DNA of 25,541 bases from IMG/VR virus record IMGVR_UViG_3300045922_000134, positions 1 through 25,541 of that record; one strand, written 5' to 3'. A program made the translations under genes and the position numbers. The stretch's first letter is position 1; each line of letters opens with the position of its first letter. Below are positions 1 to 8,891 of the stretch, in pieces. The notes under the pieces were generated by a model. It did no database searches. It saw nothing but the letters and a program-made list of their open reading frames with translations, and was not told where the DNA came from. The DNA is from a virus.

Positions 1-117
1 CACCATCTTAACCAAATTGGATCCGCGAAAAACTTCCATGACAGCTTGGCCTGTATGGCGATCAACGACGGCCCATGAACCTTCGTGCGGCGCCAAGGGC
101 GGAATCGTGTTGCTCAT
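1..117 (-). CDS. Partial hypothetical protein downstream of the lysozyme (3' end outside the window)
   Basis: An ATG at 117-115 overlaps the lysozyme stop (ATGA), the coupling seen throughout this operon. The frame stays open for 39 codons to the window edge. The visible N-terminus reads MSNTIPPLAPHEGSWAVVDR and then HTGQAVMEVFRGSNLVKMV. It has no signal peptide or membrane segment, so the visible part does not look like a holin. No family is recognised. It would be the last visible gene of the late operon and continues to the left of the window. Confidence 0.6.
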   Translation of the reverse strand, partial: MSNTIPPLAPHEGSWAVVDRHTGQAVMEVFRGSNLVKMV

Positions 118-623
118 GGCTTATACTGAATCAGGCGGTCGAACTCCTCGAACTGCCGCAGATACAGGAACCGCTCAGCCTGCCGCCGCTCGACAAGCCC
201 ACGCAAACGCTTCCCGCGGCTGTAGACCCATTTCAGGAACTCGTTGGCGGCCCGATCATACTGACCGGCCCGATGGAGCTTGAGCAGGGTGCTATCGCCG
301 AGGCCCTTGGCAATTCCATCGCCGTTCTCATCCAGCCCAACATTGTAGGCGAAGGACACCAGCGCGCCGAATTGCGCCTGGTTTGTCTCTGCCCCGCCCT
401 TGATCAGCCGCGTGACCCCGCGCTCGAACTGGCCAAGCATCACCCTGAACATTTCCTCGGCTTGCGCCTCTGTGATCCGATCTCCCTCCTTGACCCGCCG
501 CCCGTCCGGGTAGGTAGTGTTGCCCCACCCTATCGTCCACTTGCCGGCAGGACAGAGATAGGCTCTGAGTTTGCGCCCCTCGTATTTCTTGATACACGCG
601 ATTGCGCGCGGTCCTGCTTTCAT
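114..623 (-). CDS. Endolysin: phage lysozyme, glycoside hydrolase family 24 (T4/P1 type)
   Basis: Muramidase expected to cut the MurNAc-GlcNAc bonds of peptidoglycan at host lysis. The N-terminal KKYEG, followed by AYLCPAG and TIGWGNT, reproduces the family pattern E-8 residues-D/C-5 residues-T, with Cys in the Asp position as in many phage members. Counted from the ATG at 623 these are Glu15, Cys24 and Thr30. NQAQFGALVSFAYNVG is the usual second signature. The length of 169 aa is typical. A GTG at 638 would add five residues and overlaps the stop of the upstream giant gene, but the ATG at 623 has a better site (AAGGG about 8 nt upstream), so it is preferred. No signal-anchor sequence is visible, so export probably needs a holin, and none was found in the window. 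The next gene overlaps by 4 nt. Confidence 0.93.
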   Translation of the reverse strand: MKAGPRAIACIKKYEGRKLRAYLCPAGKWTIGWGNTTYPDGRRVKEGDRITEAQAEEMFRVMLGQFERGVTRLIKGGAETNQAQFGALVSFAYNVGLDENGDGIAKGLGDSTLLKLHRAGQYDRAANEFLKWVYSRGKRLRGLVERRQAERFLYLRQFEEFDRLIQYKP

Positions 624-634
624 CGCCGTGCCCT

Positions 635-3600
635 TCACACCTTTGGCCGAAGGTCCATGCGGGGTTTCTTTTCCGGCCCCGCAAGCGCCTCAATAAACGC
701 TTCCCTGTCAGACGGCAAATTGCCACCCTTCTTGGTGCCGCTGGCAACGACAATCGGTGCGGCGACAGGCGCTCTCAGGTAGGAAACAGCAAGCGCGTCC
801 ATGGCAGGCTCGACAATCAGATCGTAGAGAGCGCCGGCAGCCGCCCGCTCCGCCGTATTGGTATCAGGAGAATTGTTGACAAACAGGCCCGCCGCCTTCC
901 TGGCGCCCTCTGACAGTGATCCGACAACGGAACCGGACAGGCTCTCAAGCACGGAACGCTGATACCGGACAGAAAAGATGGCGTTCACAAGCGGAGACGC
1001 AGCCGCCAGCAATCCCGAGTAGTCAAGCAGCCGCACCATTTCCGTCAGCGGGTCCTCCTCCTCATCCCGATTGGTCCCGAACAGCGCCATCCTGCTTTCC
1101 AGCACCACCTTTGACGCCATCAGAAGTGCCGGCAGCCCCACCGCGACGGGCGCCAGCATCATCGGATCACGCTCCTGCATCGCGCCCTTCGCAAGCCTTC
1201 CCCACCGGTTCAGAATCCGGCTCTTGAACGCATAGAGGAAAGACATGAGGCCATAGAACAGACTGCCGACCGGATGAGAGGCATAGACAGGCCGCTGCAC
1301 CCTGCTTGGCGCAAGCGCCACATCATTGGCGAACCGGAATACTGCCTTCACAAACTCCTCTTCCTCTTTCGCCATGCGGAAGGGATCGTGCGCTTTCGGC
1401 GGCGCCTTGGAGCCAATGTCCTGCGACCGGACCCATTTGGCAAACGCATCCACATCGGACACTCCAAGTTCCCGGAGATAGCGCGCCGCCCTTTTGGCCG
1501 TTGTGCCGCTCTCGTTCAAATCGTCCACCAGTTCGCGGATGAACCGCGCTCCCGCCCTGGTCGCGGCAGTCCGCGCCGCCTCGTTCAGTTGCGTCTGCAA
1601 TGTCGCCTTGTAGAACTTGCGCGAAATCCTCTGCCCGGCTTCCGACAGGTTTTCAGCCGACAGCCTAGCTTGCAGATTCTGCTCGAATGTATCCACCACA
1701 ACCGTGCCGATAGCGCGGGCATAGCGCTTCCACTCGCTTTCCGGCAGGCCGCGGAGATTGCGGGCAAACTCCATCATTCCGTTGAGAACCGCGCGCAGGC
1801 CCTGTGCGACACTGCCCGTCCTGACAAAGCCCTGTGCCAGATCAAGAAGGTTTGCCATCACCGCGCGGTCGAGCTTCCCGACCTGGTTCCAGACATGCAG
1901 CAGGGACACGGCCTCGCTCGTTGCGTGGGACACATCGGTGCCAAGAAGGCCAAGGTTCGAGCGGATGATTTTGTCCACGAACCCAAGCGCGTCCCGCGAC
2001 TTCTCGGCTGGAATGTCGGCTGCCAGAAGGTCCTCGGCAATCCGGTCCTGGAACACCTCAAGCTGCGTGAGATTGCCGTGCTTCTGTTGCCACTGCCGGC
2101 GCTCCTTTGAGCCTTCTTCGCCCTTCATCCCGAACCGGCGGGTATATTCAGCCCGGCGCGCCGATCCGATGATGTAGGACGACAGCACCTTGAAGGCGTC
2201 TTTTTCATAGAAGTCCGCAAGGATTGCATCGGCGGCCTTGAACAGTTCCCGGCTTCTGGCGCTGGCGCTTGCCGGCGTCCGCGGAGTTCGGATTGCCAAA
2301 AGGCCGCCATCGACGCCCGCGTGCTCACGGACAATCATCTGAAACCACCGCTCGGCAGCCCCGGCAGGGTCCTCGACACCCATGCGGCGGTAAACCTTCT
2401 CGGCAGCCTTCTTGAACTCGGCAGCGCGCCGGACAACCTCTTCGAGATTGAGAACGCGCGGGAAGTAGGAGTCGACAAGGCCAATATCCTCACCGGCCTC
2501 CCTGCGATATTTGTGAATGTCCCTGAGCAGCGCCTTGAGCCTGTCAGCTATGTCCTTGACTTCGGGATCGGCAGCCGCGCCCTTCTCTGCCACCAGCGCG
2601 TCCCTGACCTTTTCAAGAAACGCCTCATCGTTCACCCGATCACCGAGAATGTCAGACATTGCGTTCAGGTTGGTCCTCGAAGTCCGCGACACTGCCTCGT
2701 GATATGTCTCCCCGACCCGCCTGTCGGAGCCGGGCACATCCGAGAACATGTCTGCGATCTCCCGAATCGCGTCCGACTTCAATTCGCGCGCCAGTGCCCG
2801 CAGCCTTGCATCGTTTGAGAAAGTCAGAACCCCGATGCCATAGGAAACCCGGTCAACAAGGGCGCCAAGAACAGAAGCAACGCTGGTGCGGCCATCGCCC
2901 TTCATGAGCTTGCCAAGCCGGTCCACGGACTCCCGGTCCACAATCGCGTCGAGCACGGCATTGATACGCCTGTCTATGTCTGGAGGACCCTTGGAAAAGG
3001 ACGTTTTGCCCAACCTCCTGTTAATTCCGGCAAACCGCAGACGACCTGCCCGGTTTTCGTCAATGTCCGACACGATCCGGAAGGCCGCATTGGCCGCGTC
3101 CAGAACCTCATCGAGCGCAGTGCGGATTTTGTCAGTCGGCTTTTTTCCCGGAAACAGGACGCCGCTGACAGCCTCCACAAACCTGTTCCAGATCGAGCCG
3201 TTCCTTGTCCGGTCAACAGCGGACGGGATGACATTGCCGTCCAGGTCCATGGAGTTGAGCAGGGCCTGGAAGGCGGGGTTGGTCATGACATGGGCAATGA
3301 CCTCCTCAATGTCTGTGGTGGCAATGTTGATTATTTCGGATACAGCCCCGGCGGCATCCATGAATTGCGGGTTTTTCCGCGCGTCGGCCTGCAACTTTTG
3401 CACAAGCGCTTGCAGCCTCTTGAGCACATTCTCCAGATTGTCGATTGCGGCGGCCTCGGCTTTTGTGAGTTCGCCGCTTTTGCGCAATCCTCTTCTGAAA
3501 CTCTCAAGAGAACCGAGCTTGAGGCCGATGACGGCATGGATCGTCTCATGGAGAACGGTCTCGACTGAAAGACCGCCAACGCCTCCTGCGGTGTTCAGTT

Positions 3601-6600
3601 CGATTACAAACGCAACGGCGGGCCTGCCATCCGCATTGAACCCGGCCTGCTTTCTGGTGAGTCCCTTTACGCCCGCTTCTTTCTCATCGCCGCGAACCGG
3701 GATTGGCAGATTGCCAACAATGTCCAGAAGCCTCTTGGCAAGGACGCGGTAGAACGGGTTATTGCTCTTCTCGGCGATGTAGGACAGCATCGCCCGCAGC
3801 CGCTCATCCTCACCCTTTTCCTTGAAGATTCTGACAATCTCGGGGTCGTTGAACGCTGGGTTCCAGCGGAGGTTTTCGAAATTGTCCCTCCACATTTCGA
3901 TAAGGGACCTCCAGAATCCCTTTTGCCCAACGGCTACTTTTTCTGTGGCTTCTTCGCTCTGGCTTTCGCTTCTTTCAGCATCCGCGCGATCATTCTCCGG
4001 CGGTCGGTTCGCATCCTCGGGTCGGTTTCCTCGTCCGCCAGCTTCCGGTTCGCCTCTGCCAGAAGTTCCTCCGGTGTCATTTGCGTCTCCTCTGGTTGGT
4101 CCAGTGCCGGCATCCTGCCCTTCGGCAGTGCTTGGCCGCGCCTTCGGAGCCTCCTGTTCTGGCTGTGGTGACGGACCGCTGCGTTGCGGAGGCTCACGGG
4201 AGGATTGCGGCCCGCCGCTATCTGTTTGCCCGGTTTCGGGGCGATTGCCAACACCGCTTCCACCTCCACCCGGCGGGGGCGGTGGCGGAGGTGGCGGCGG
4301 GGGAGTGTCATCGCCCGGCGGTGGCGGTGGTGCATCGGGTCCCGGCCCGCCGCTGTCGGTTCCGCCCGCCTGCTTTCTCGGATTCCTCTTGGCGACATAA
4401 CCGTCCGATCCCCAGGTCGCGGGCTCAAAATCGCCAGCAAGCCGGTTCTTGACCAGCCATTTGGCAAGCTCCCGCAGGTCTTTCCACACGGCTGGCTTGC
4501 CGGATTTGCCGGCAACATACTCCCCATCGTCGGTCGTGCGCCATGTCCTATCGGCGTTCTGTTCAGGCGCCGAGTCGCTTCCGCCGTAGCGGCTTTCCGG
4601 TCGCGGCCCCTGTTGCTGCCCTGCGCCTTGGGAACGCCCGCCCGCCTGCTCTCTGGAACGGCGCTCTTCTTCTGCCCTTCTCGCCCGCTCTGCGGCTTCT
4701 GCCCTTTCGCGTGCCCGAAAACGTCGAATAAGGTCCTCGACCTCGGCTTCTGCCGCGGCTTCCCGCATGCGCTCGCGCGCGTCCTGTGCCTGCTGCTCCC
4801 GCGCCCTTGCTGCCTCCCGTTCCGCACGCCGCATTTCCTCGCGTCGGGCGGCAGTAAGAGGCCCGGTATCGGTGGCCTGATTGGAGGGTTGCGCCGCTCC
4901 ACGCGCGGCCCGCGCCTTGTCCGGACTGAGGCCCCTTGCCCCACTTGGCATTGGGCCGGTCGGGCTGATCTCGCCTGTCAGAACGCCATAGGCACGAATC
5001 TTGTCCTCGACAGGGATGTTGCTGTCCAGAATGTCCTGCACGAGCGGGTCGTCCACCGCTGCCCGGCGCATGTTCCGGAGTTGCTCCTTCTGAAACTGGC
5101 GATACCGGTCCAGCCCGGCTCGATTGCCGGGGGTATTTTCCATGATCCCCTCTGGCTGTGCCGTGAAGTCCGGCTGGCCTGCGTCCGGCTCTGCGGAACG
5201 CATCCGCTGTTCAGCGGCACGCCTTGCGGACTCTGCTGCCCACTCGCGGGCAGTGGCCTGCCACGCCGGGCTGTCAGGATCGCCAAGGGAAAGATATTCT
5301 TGGTAATATCGCTCTTCCAGTTCAGCCTGTTCCTCGGCTGCCATTGGCCGTGCATCTTCCGGCCCAGCCGCGGCGGACGCTCTTGGGTCCGTGTCGCCAA
5401 GCTCGATTGCGTCGGCTTCCTTTTGCTGCCGCTCCCGCTCCTTTTCCGCCCGGCGCACCCGTGCCTCGTTGCGCTTGCGGATGTCCCTGATCTCCACATC
5501 CGAGGCGCCTTCCGGGATTTGCTCAAGCTCCTCCCGTGGCACCTGCCTTCTCGCCCGCGCCTGTTGGATGCGTTGAGCGATTGCCTCCGGATCGGAAAAG
5601 GAGTCCGGGTCGGCGCCAGCGCTCTCGATGATCCTCCTGATCTCCTGGGCGCGTTCGCCGCCGTCTGCCACCTCATTGATCGCAGCGTCGCGGATGTCCT
5701 CGTCGGTTGCGTTCTCCGGCAGCCGGGTTGCCTTCCGCAAAGCGGAAAGCACTTCCATGTCCAGCGGCGCCATGAGCGCGCCGATGGTGAACGCGATAAA
5801 CCGGTCGCCTCCCGTAGTGCGCTCCCCAAGCGCCCTTGCTCCCGCCTCCTCTGTCGCGATCTCGCCGGCGCCCTGAATCCCCATCTGTGCCAAGACGTTG
5901 CCGGCAAACCTCGGGGCAGCTTTCCTGCCCACGCCAGCGCCGAACGGGCGAAAGGGAAGAGCGGCGCCGAAAGCGCCTGCCACAGGTGCGCTCGCAGCCG
6001 TCCGGATCGCCGCCTTCCTGACAGCCTCATCGACGGACTCACCCTCATTGACCCTGTTGGACACCTCGGACGGCAGTCCAAGGCCAATCTCTGCACCGGC
6101 GCCAATGCCGGCACCAGTAAGGTAGGGCGCGGCCTTGCTGGCAATCCCTGCCGGGAGTCTCGACTTAACAAGGCCAGACAGAGCGCGGCCACCGAGCCCG
6201 CCACCAACAACCGCGCCGGGCGCCAGTTCGATCAGAAGTTCAGCCACGGCACCGGGGTTGCGGGCCAGAACCCCGCCGCCAGCCGCAATGCCGGGAAGCA
6301 CGCCGGGCGCCTCCTCGAACGCCTTGCCAGCCTCCTCAATCGCAGGGTTTTGGGGGCGCGACTTCTGGCTGGCAGCCGTGGAGCGGATTGCATCCGCCAT
6401 CATGTCCGCAAGGCCGGGACCTTCCACGCCAACAGCGCGCCCGGCCTCCTGACCTGCCCGAAGCGCCGCATAGACAGGAATGTCGCGCAGGAGCTTGAGA
6501 TTGGCGACGCCGCGATTGAAAGCGTCCCAGGCACGCTCCATGAACGGCCTGTCCGCGGATGCCGATGCCTCAGGAAGCGACGCGACAACGGGCGCCTGTT

Positions 6601-6679
6601 GCCATGCCGCGCCCGAGGAAGGCGGCGCGACAGGGGGCGCCTGTTGCCACAAGGGCTTCTTGGAATTGGCTTCCGCCAT
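635..6679 (-). CDS. Giant polyvalent/ejected virion protein (2014 aa) with zincin metallopeptidase motif
   Basis: Likely internal virion protein delivered with the DNA. The N-terminus has two WQQAP motifs (residues 11-15 and 26-30), then a Gly/Ala-rich hydrophobic region (about 130-320) and charged, coiled-coil-prone Arg/Glu stretches (about 370-520 and 600-700). A proline-rich linker (784-803, with 11 prolines in a row at 793-803) runs into a disordered Gly/Glu/Arg segment to about 920. Next comes VLHETIHAVIG with His1044, Glu1045 and His1048, an HEXXH zinc site. EEVIAHVMTNPAFQ at about 1125-1138 could supply a third Glu ligand. The C-terminal third is helical with hydrophobic segments near 1850-1930, resembling the C-terminal associated domains of large polyvalent proteins (possibly LPD38, by eye only). 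It sits between two virion-type genes and the lysozyme, where ejection proteins usually lie. Its start overlaps the upstream stop (TGATG). Proteolytic activity is inferred, not shown. Confidence 0.82.
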   Translation of the reverse strand: MAEANSKKPLWQQAPPVAPPSSGAAWQQAPVVASLPEASASADRPFMERAWDAFNRGVANLKLLRDIPVYAALRAGQEAGRAVGVEGPGLADMMADAIRSTAASQKSRPQNPAIEEAGKAFEEAPGVLPGIAAGGGVLARNPGAVAELLIELAPGAVVGGGLGGRALSGLVKSRLPAGIASKAAPYLTGAGIGAGAEIGLGLPSEVSNRVNEGESVDEAVRKAAIRTAASAPVAGAFGAALPFRPFGAGVGRKAAPRFAGNVLAQMGIQGAGEIATEEAGARALGERTTGGDRFIAFTIGALMAPLDMEVLSALRKATRLPENATDEDIRDAAINEVADGGERAQEIRRIIESAGADPDSFSDPEAIAQRIQQARARRQVPREELEQIPEGASDVEIRDIRKRNEARVRRAEKERERQQKEADAIELGDTDPRASAAAGPEDARPMAAEEQAELEERYYQEYLSLGDPDSPAWQATAREWAAESARRAAEQRMRSAEPDAGQPDFTAQPEGIMENTPGNRAGLDRYRQFQKEQLRNMRRAAVDDPLVQDILDSNIPVEDKIRAYGVLTGEISPTGPMPSGARGLSPDKARAARGAAQPSNQATDTGPLTAARREEMRRAEREAARAREQQAQDARERMREAAAEAEVEDLIRRFRARERAEAAERARRAEEERRSREQAGGRSQGAGQQQGPRPESRYGGSDSAPEQNADRTWRTTDDGEYVAGKSGKPAVWKDLRELAKWLVKNRLAGDFEPATWGSDGYVAKRNPRKQAGGTDSGGPGPDAPPPPPGDDTPPPPPPPPPPPGGGGSGVGNRPETGQTDSGGPQSSREPPQRSGPSPQPEQEAPKARPSTAEGQDAGTGPTRGDANDTGGTSGRGEPEAGGRGNRPEDANRPPENDRADAERSESQSEEATEKVAVGQKGFWRSLIEMWRDNFENLRWNPAFNDPEIVRIFKEKGEDERLRAMLSYIAEKSNNPFYRVLAKRLLDIVGNLPIPVRGDEKEAGVKGLTRKQAGFNADGRPAVAFVIELNTAGGVGGLSVETVLHETIHAVIGLKLGSLESFRRGLRKSGELTKAEAAAIDNLENVLKRLQALVQKLQADARKNPQFMDAAGAVSEIINIATTDIEEVIAHVMTNPAFQALLNSMDLDGNVIPSAVDRTRNGSIWNRFVEAVSGVLFPGKKPTDKIRTALDEVLDAANAAFRIVSDIDENRAGRLRFAGINRRLGKTSFSKGPPDIDRRINAVLDAIVDRESVDRLGKLMKGDGRTSVASVLGALVDRVSYGIGVLTFSNDARLRALARELKSDAIREIADMFSDVPGSDRRVGETYHEAVSRTSRTNLNAMSDILGDRVNDEAFLEKVRDALVAEKGAAADPEVKDIADRLKALLRDIHKYRREAGEDIGLVDSYFPRVLNLEEVVRRAAEFKKAAEKVYRRMGVEDPAGAAERWFQMIVREHAGVDGGLLAIRTPRTPASASARSRELFKAADAILADFYEKDAFKVLSSYIIGSARRAEYTRRFGMKGEEGSKERRQWQQKHGNLTQLEVFQDRIAEDLLAADIPAEKSRDALGFVDKIIRSNLGLLGTDVSHATSEAVSLLHVWNQVGKLDRAVMANLLDLAQGFVRTGSVAQGLRAVLNGMMEFARNLRGLPESEWKRYARAIGTVVVDTFEQNLQARLSAENLSEAGQRISRKFYKATLQTQLNEAARTAATRAGARFIRELVDDLNESGTTAKRAARYLRELGVSDVDAFAKWVRSQDIGSKAPPKAHDPFRMAKEEEEFVKAVFRFANDVALAPSRVQRPVYASHPVGSLFYGLMSFLYAFKSRILNRWGRLAKGAMQERDPMMLAPVAVGLPALLMASKVVLESRMALFGTNRDEEEDPLTEMVRLLDYSGLLAAASPLVNAIFSVRYQRSVLESLSGSVVGSLSEGARKAAGLFVNNSPDTNTAERAAAGALYDLIVEPAMDALAVSYLRAPVAAPIVVASGTKKGGNLPSDREAFIEALAGPEKKPRMDLRPKV
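3934..4080 (-). CDS. Candidate nested small gene, 48 aa, out of frame inside the giant gene
   Basis: An ATG at 4080-4078, in another frame of the same strand as the giant gene, opens 48 codons ending in TAG at 3934. GAGGAG (4092-4087) lies 6 nt upstream, an excellent ribosome-binding site made in the host frame by the AGA and GGA codons. The product begins MTPEELLAEANRKL and ends KARAKKPQKK. It is charged and probably helical, with an acidic N-terminal half and a basic tail. In the hand-read first 20 codons about 15 end in G or C, whereas in the overlapped host frame about 10 of 24 do. The host frame here encodes a disordered linker that could tolerate overprinting. No homologue is recognised. 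Chance cannot be excluded in GC-rich DNA. Confidence 0.45.
   Translation of the reverse strand: MTPEELLAEANRKLADEETDPRMRTDRRRMIARMLKEAKARAKKPQKK
4087..4092 (-). promoter_or_regulatory. Internal Shine-Dalgarno GAGGAG for the nested ORF
   Basis: GAGGAG on the minus strand, 6 nt before the ATG at 4080. It lies inside the coding frame of the giant protein, where it is built from AGA and GGA, codons that should be uncommon in DNA this rich in G/C at third positions. Confidence 0.5.
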
Positions 6680-7755
6680 CAGGGCTTCACCCTGACCACC
6701 CCATCAGGACCCTTGAACACAGTGCCGCTCGGGAGCTTTGCGTAGTCCGCATCGTTGGCGATCTCGACTGGCTGTTGACCCGACTGTCGCGGCTCCGTTC
6801 GCTCAAACCTGTTGGTCACGAACGGATTTCCCTTTCCAACCGGCCTGTATTGATCGAGAATCCCTCTCACGGCCTCATCGGCACCCACAAACCCACCGTT
6901 GATGTAGCCACCAGTTGCCGCGTCCATCAGTTCCGGAATCATTCCGGGAGTGAGTCTGGCCATTTCGACAACGTCCGGCGGCAACACCTGCGCAAGGATG
7001 CCCGTTGCTTGGCTTGGGGGAATGGACCTGCCGGACTCTTTGGACGCGCCGATCCTGGCAACCGCCAACGCAGTGGCCGACCGGAGATTCGCAACCTCCC
7101 TGTCAGCCTCAATCCTGGAATAGCCCTGGCTGATAAGGTCTTGCCTGTGCTTTGCCAGCGAAGTGGCATTGATGAGTGCAGCCCGGCCCTGCATTTCCCG
7201 AAACCGGGCAAGGCTTTCCGCCTGATCCCTGTCCAGGCCCAGCCGCCCTTCAAGAACGCCAACCTTGCGCTCTTCAAGGCCAAGCAGGGCATCGTCGCGC
7301 ATTGCCTTGCGGCCCGCTTCCGCCGCCGCCAACTCCTGCTGCTGCTCCCTGAGCCGCATCAGGTTGTAGCTGTCGTTCGCCATCTGTCCGGCCTGATACG
7401 CGCGGCCAAACCCCCCACCGGAGAGAAGCTCCGAACCCCACGCCATGAGCGCGCGCTGCGTGGCCGGGTCCTGCAAAGCCTTCCCGATCCCGGAGCCAAG
7501 CTGTGCAAGGATTCCAGGCTTGCGAACCTGCGGCACATCGACAGGCTCGATTACAGGCTCCTGCACAATCGGCGCGGTCGATTGAACAGACGGTGCAATC
7601 CGGGCCAGAATCCCGTCCCGTCTGGCAAGATCCTGCACTTGCTGGAACCCAAGGTCCGGCGCCATTGGCGGCAGCGCGGGCATGGCTGCCACGCTCGGCG
7701 GAATTGCCGGCATTGGGATGGCCTGTGACCGCCTCAATCCTCGAAGAAACGCCAT
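6679..7755 (-). CDS. Virion-associated protein of unknown function (358 aa)
   Basis: Not assigned to a named family. The N-terminal 60 residues are Pro/Ala/Met-rich and probably disordered. Residues about 85-125 hold a small Gly-rich hydrophobic patch (GILAQLGSGIGKAL and the AWGSELLSGGG area). Residues about 130-230 are strongly helical (REQQQELAAAEAGRK onward), coiled-coil-prone. The C-terminus ends in DYAKLPSGTVFKGPDGVVR, a YxxLPSGxxFxxPDGxxR motif familiar from ends of phage internal or ejection proteins. The gene overlaps the upstream S74 gene by 22 nt and touches the giant gene start. Position and composition suggest a minor virion or ejection protein. A role as chaperone or partner of the giant protein is inference. 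Confidence 0.8.
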   Translation of the reverse strand: MAFLRGLRRSQAIPMPAIPPSVAAMPALPPMAPDLGFQQVQDLARRDGILARIAPSVQSTAPIVQEPVIEPVDVPQVRKPGILAQLGSGIGKALQDPATQRALMAWGSELLSGGGFGRAYQAGQMANDSYNLMRLREQQQELAAAEAGRKAMRDDALLGLEERKVGVLEGRLGLDRDQAESLARFREMQGRAALINATSLAKHRQDLISQGYSRIEADREVANLRSATALAVARIGASKESGRSIPPSQATGILAQVLPPDVVEMARLTPGMIPELMDAATGGYINGGFVGADEAVRGILDQYRPVGKGNPFVTNRFERTEPRQSGQQPVEIANDADYAKLPSGTVFKGPDGVVRVKP

Positions 7756-8891
7756 AGACCCCTCGGTGGCAGTTCTGCGTAATTGACTGTCCTGATCTCT
7801 CCGATTGTCGGGCCAAGCGCTTCCGGCCAGACGGCTGCGACCTCATCCGCCATGACCCCAACCAGCGGCTCCGACGCATCCGGCTGCCACTTGTAGAGGA
7901 AGGAATAGATGTTGAGGCCGGGCACGATCTCGCCAACCTGACGGATGTTCTTCTTCATCGACCGCTCGGACAGTTTCAGTCCAAGGCTTCCAGCCGCGCT
8001 GGCGCCCGTTGCCAGGGCGCCCAGGATGCTTTGCAGGATTCCGGGGCTGGTGACGCGCTCGCCGTAGCTGGACCTGTTGGTCGGCGTCCCTCCAAGAATC
8101 CCGGCAAGGTCGCTGTAGCGTTGCAGCGGCGTGTTCTGCACCCTCAGCCAGTCCTCATACAGCCGATCCAGTTCGGCCTGCCTCAGCGCCTGCAAAATGC
8201 CGCCAGTGCTGGTCAGATTGGCGATCTGCGTTGCATTGATGCCTGCATCCGCCTGTCCGATATTTGCCATGCCAAGGCCGGCTTGCAGCATCCTCTGCAA
8301 GTCTCCGGCGCCCGCGCCCTGGTTGGCAAGCGCGGCTCTCAGAACGCGCTCTTCGTCTGTCTGGAAGCCGCGCATGGCATTTTCATATGCCGCCGCGTTG
8401 GACTGGTTCAGAAAGTCAGAGCGGAGCATGTTTGCGTTCCGCGCGGCTTCCGCTGCCATGATGCCGTGGCGATCCCCGCCAAATGCCCGCGCGTTCTGTG
8501 CGGCCTGATTGACGTCAAGCTGGTCGATCTTCGCCTTGCGGTCCAGTTCCCGAAGGCCGGCCTCCTGCACGGCCTTGAGATATGGATTCATGTAGACGGC
8601 GGCCTGATTGCCGTCCCACCTCTGCGTCTGAACCTGCGGCGTTGCCGCCCGCGACGACTCGCCCACAAGCCCGCGCGCCGCGTCCAGGTCCTGTCTCCCG
8701 ACATTCTCCCGCGCCCGCAGCGCCGCGAGATACTGGTTCACATCAGGCGACGCGCTGAGCGTCCCACCATAGGGCTGCACGGGATTGTTCCGGACAAAAG
8801 CCTGTGCATCGGCGAAGTTCTGTTCGCCGCCGCGCGAAACCCATTCCGGCAGCCTGATCTCCTGCTTTTCGGTTTGCCGCTGCTTGCTCAC
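7734..8891 (-). CDS. Virion protein with C-terminal peptidase S74 / intramolecular chaperone domain
   Basis: 385 aa. Residues 1-300 are Ala/Gln/Asn/Arg-rich and helical (repeated NANML, NAAAYENAMRGF and AALANQGAG-like segments), with a Gly/Ala stretch near 280-300. From residue 308 the sequence LSERSMKKNI is followed by YSFLYKWQPD, VGVMADEV and VNYAEL, the signature of the S74 chaperone domain known from endosialidases and tail fibres. Ser308 and Lys313 match the S-x4-K dyad that cleaves just before the serine after trimer folding, so about 78 residues would be released. The domain usually ends a fibre or spike. Here it ends a non-fibrous protein next to the ejection genes. Overlaps both neighbours by a few bases. 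The N-terminal function is unknown (connector or ejection protein likely). Confidence 0.83.
   Translation of the reverse strand: MSKQRQTEKQEIRLPEWVSRGGEQNFADAQAFVRNNPVQPYGGTLSASPDVNQYLAALRARENVGRQDLDAARGLVGESSRAATPQVQTQRWDGNQAAVYMNPYLKAVQEAGLRELDRKAKIDQLDVNQAAQNARAFGGDRHGIMAAEAARNANMLRSDFLNQSNAAAYENAMRGFQTDEERVLRAALANQGAGAGDLQRMLQAGLGMANIGQADAGINATQIANLTSTGGILQALRQAELDRLYEDWLRVQNTPLQRYSDLAGILGGTPTNRSSYGERVTSPGILQSILGALATGASAAGSLGLKLSERSMKKNIRQVGEIVPGLNIYSFLYKWQPDASEPLVGVMADEVAAVWPEALGPTIGEIRTVNYAELPPRGLWRFFED

Noticed and set aside
4081-4944. Upstream extension of the nested ORF frame to 336 codons
   Set aside because: No ribosome-binding site at the far start and a low-complexity product. 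Only the last 48 codons have a good site and protein-like sequence.
4184-6745. 853-codon open frame on the plus strand opposite the giant gene
   Set aside because: It is antisense to a well-supported gene. Its product is low-complexity Arg/Pro/Leu sequence, as expected when GC-rich codons are read backwards, and no ribosome-binding site or promoter was seen.
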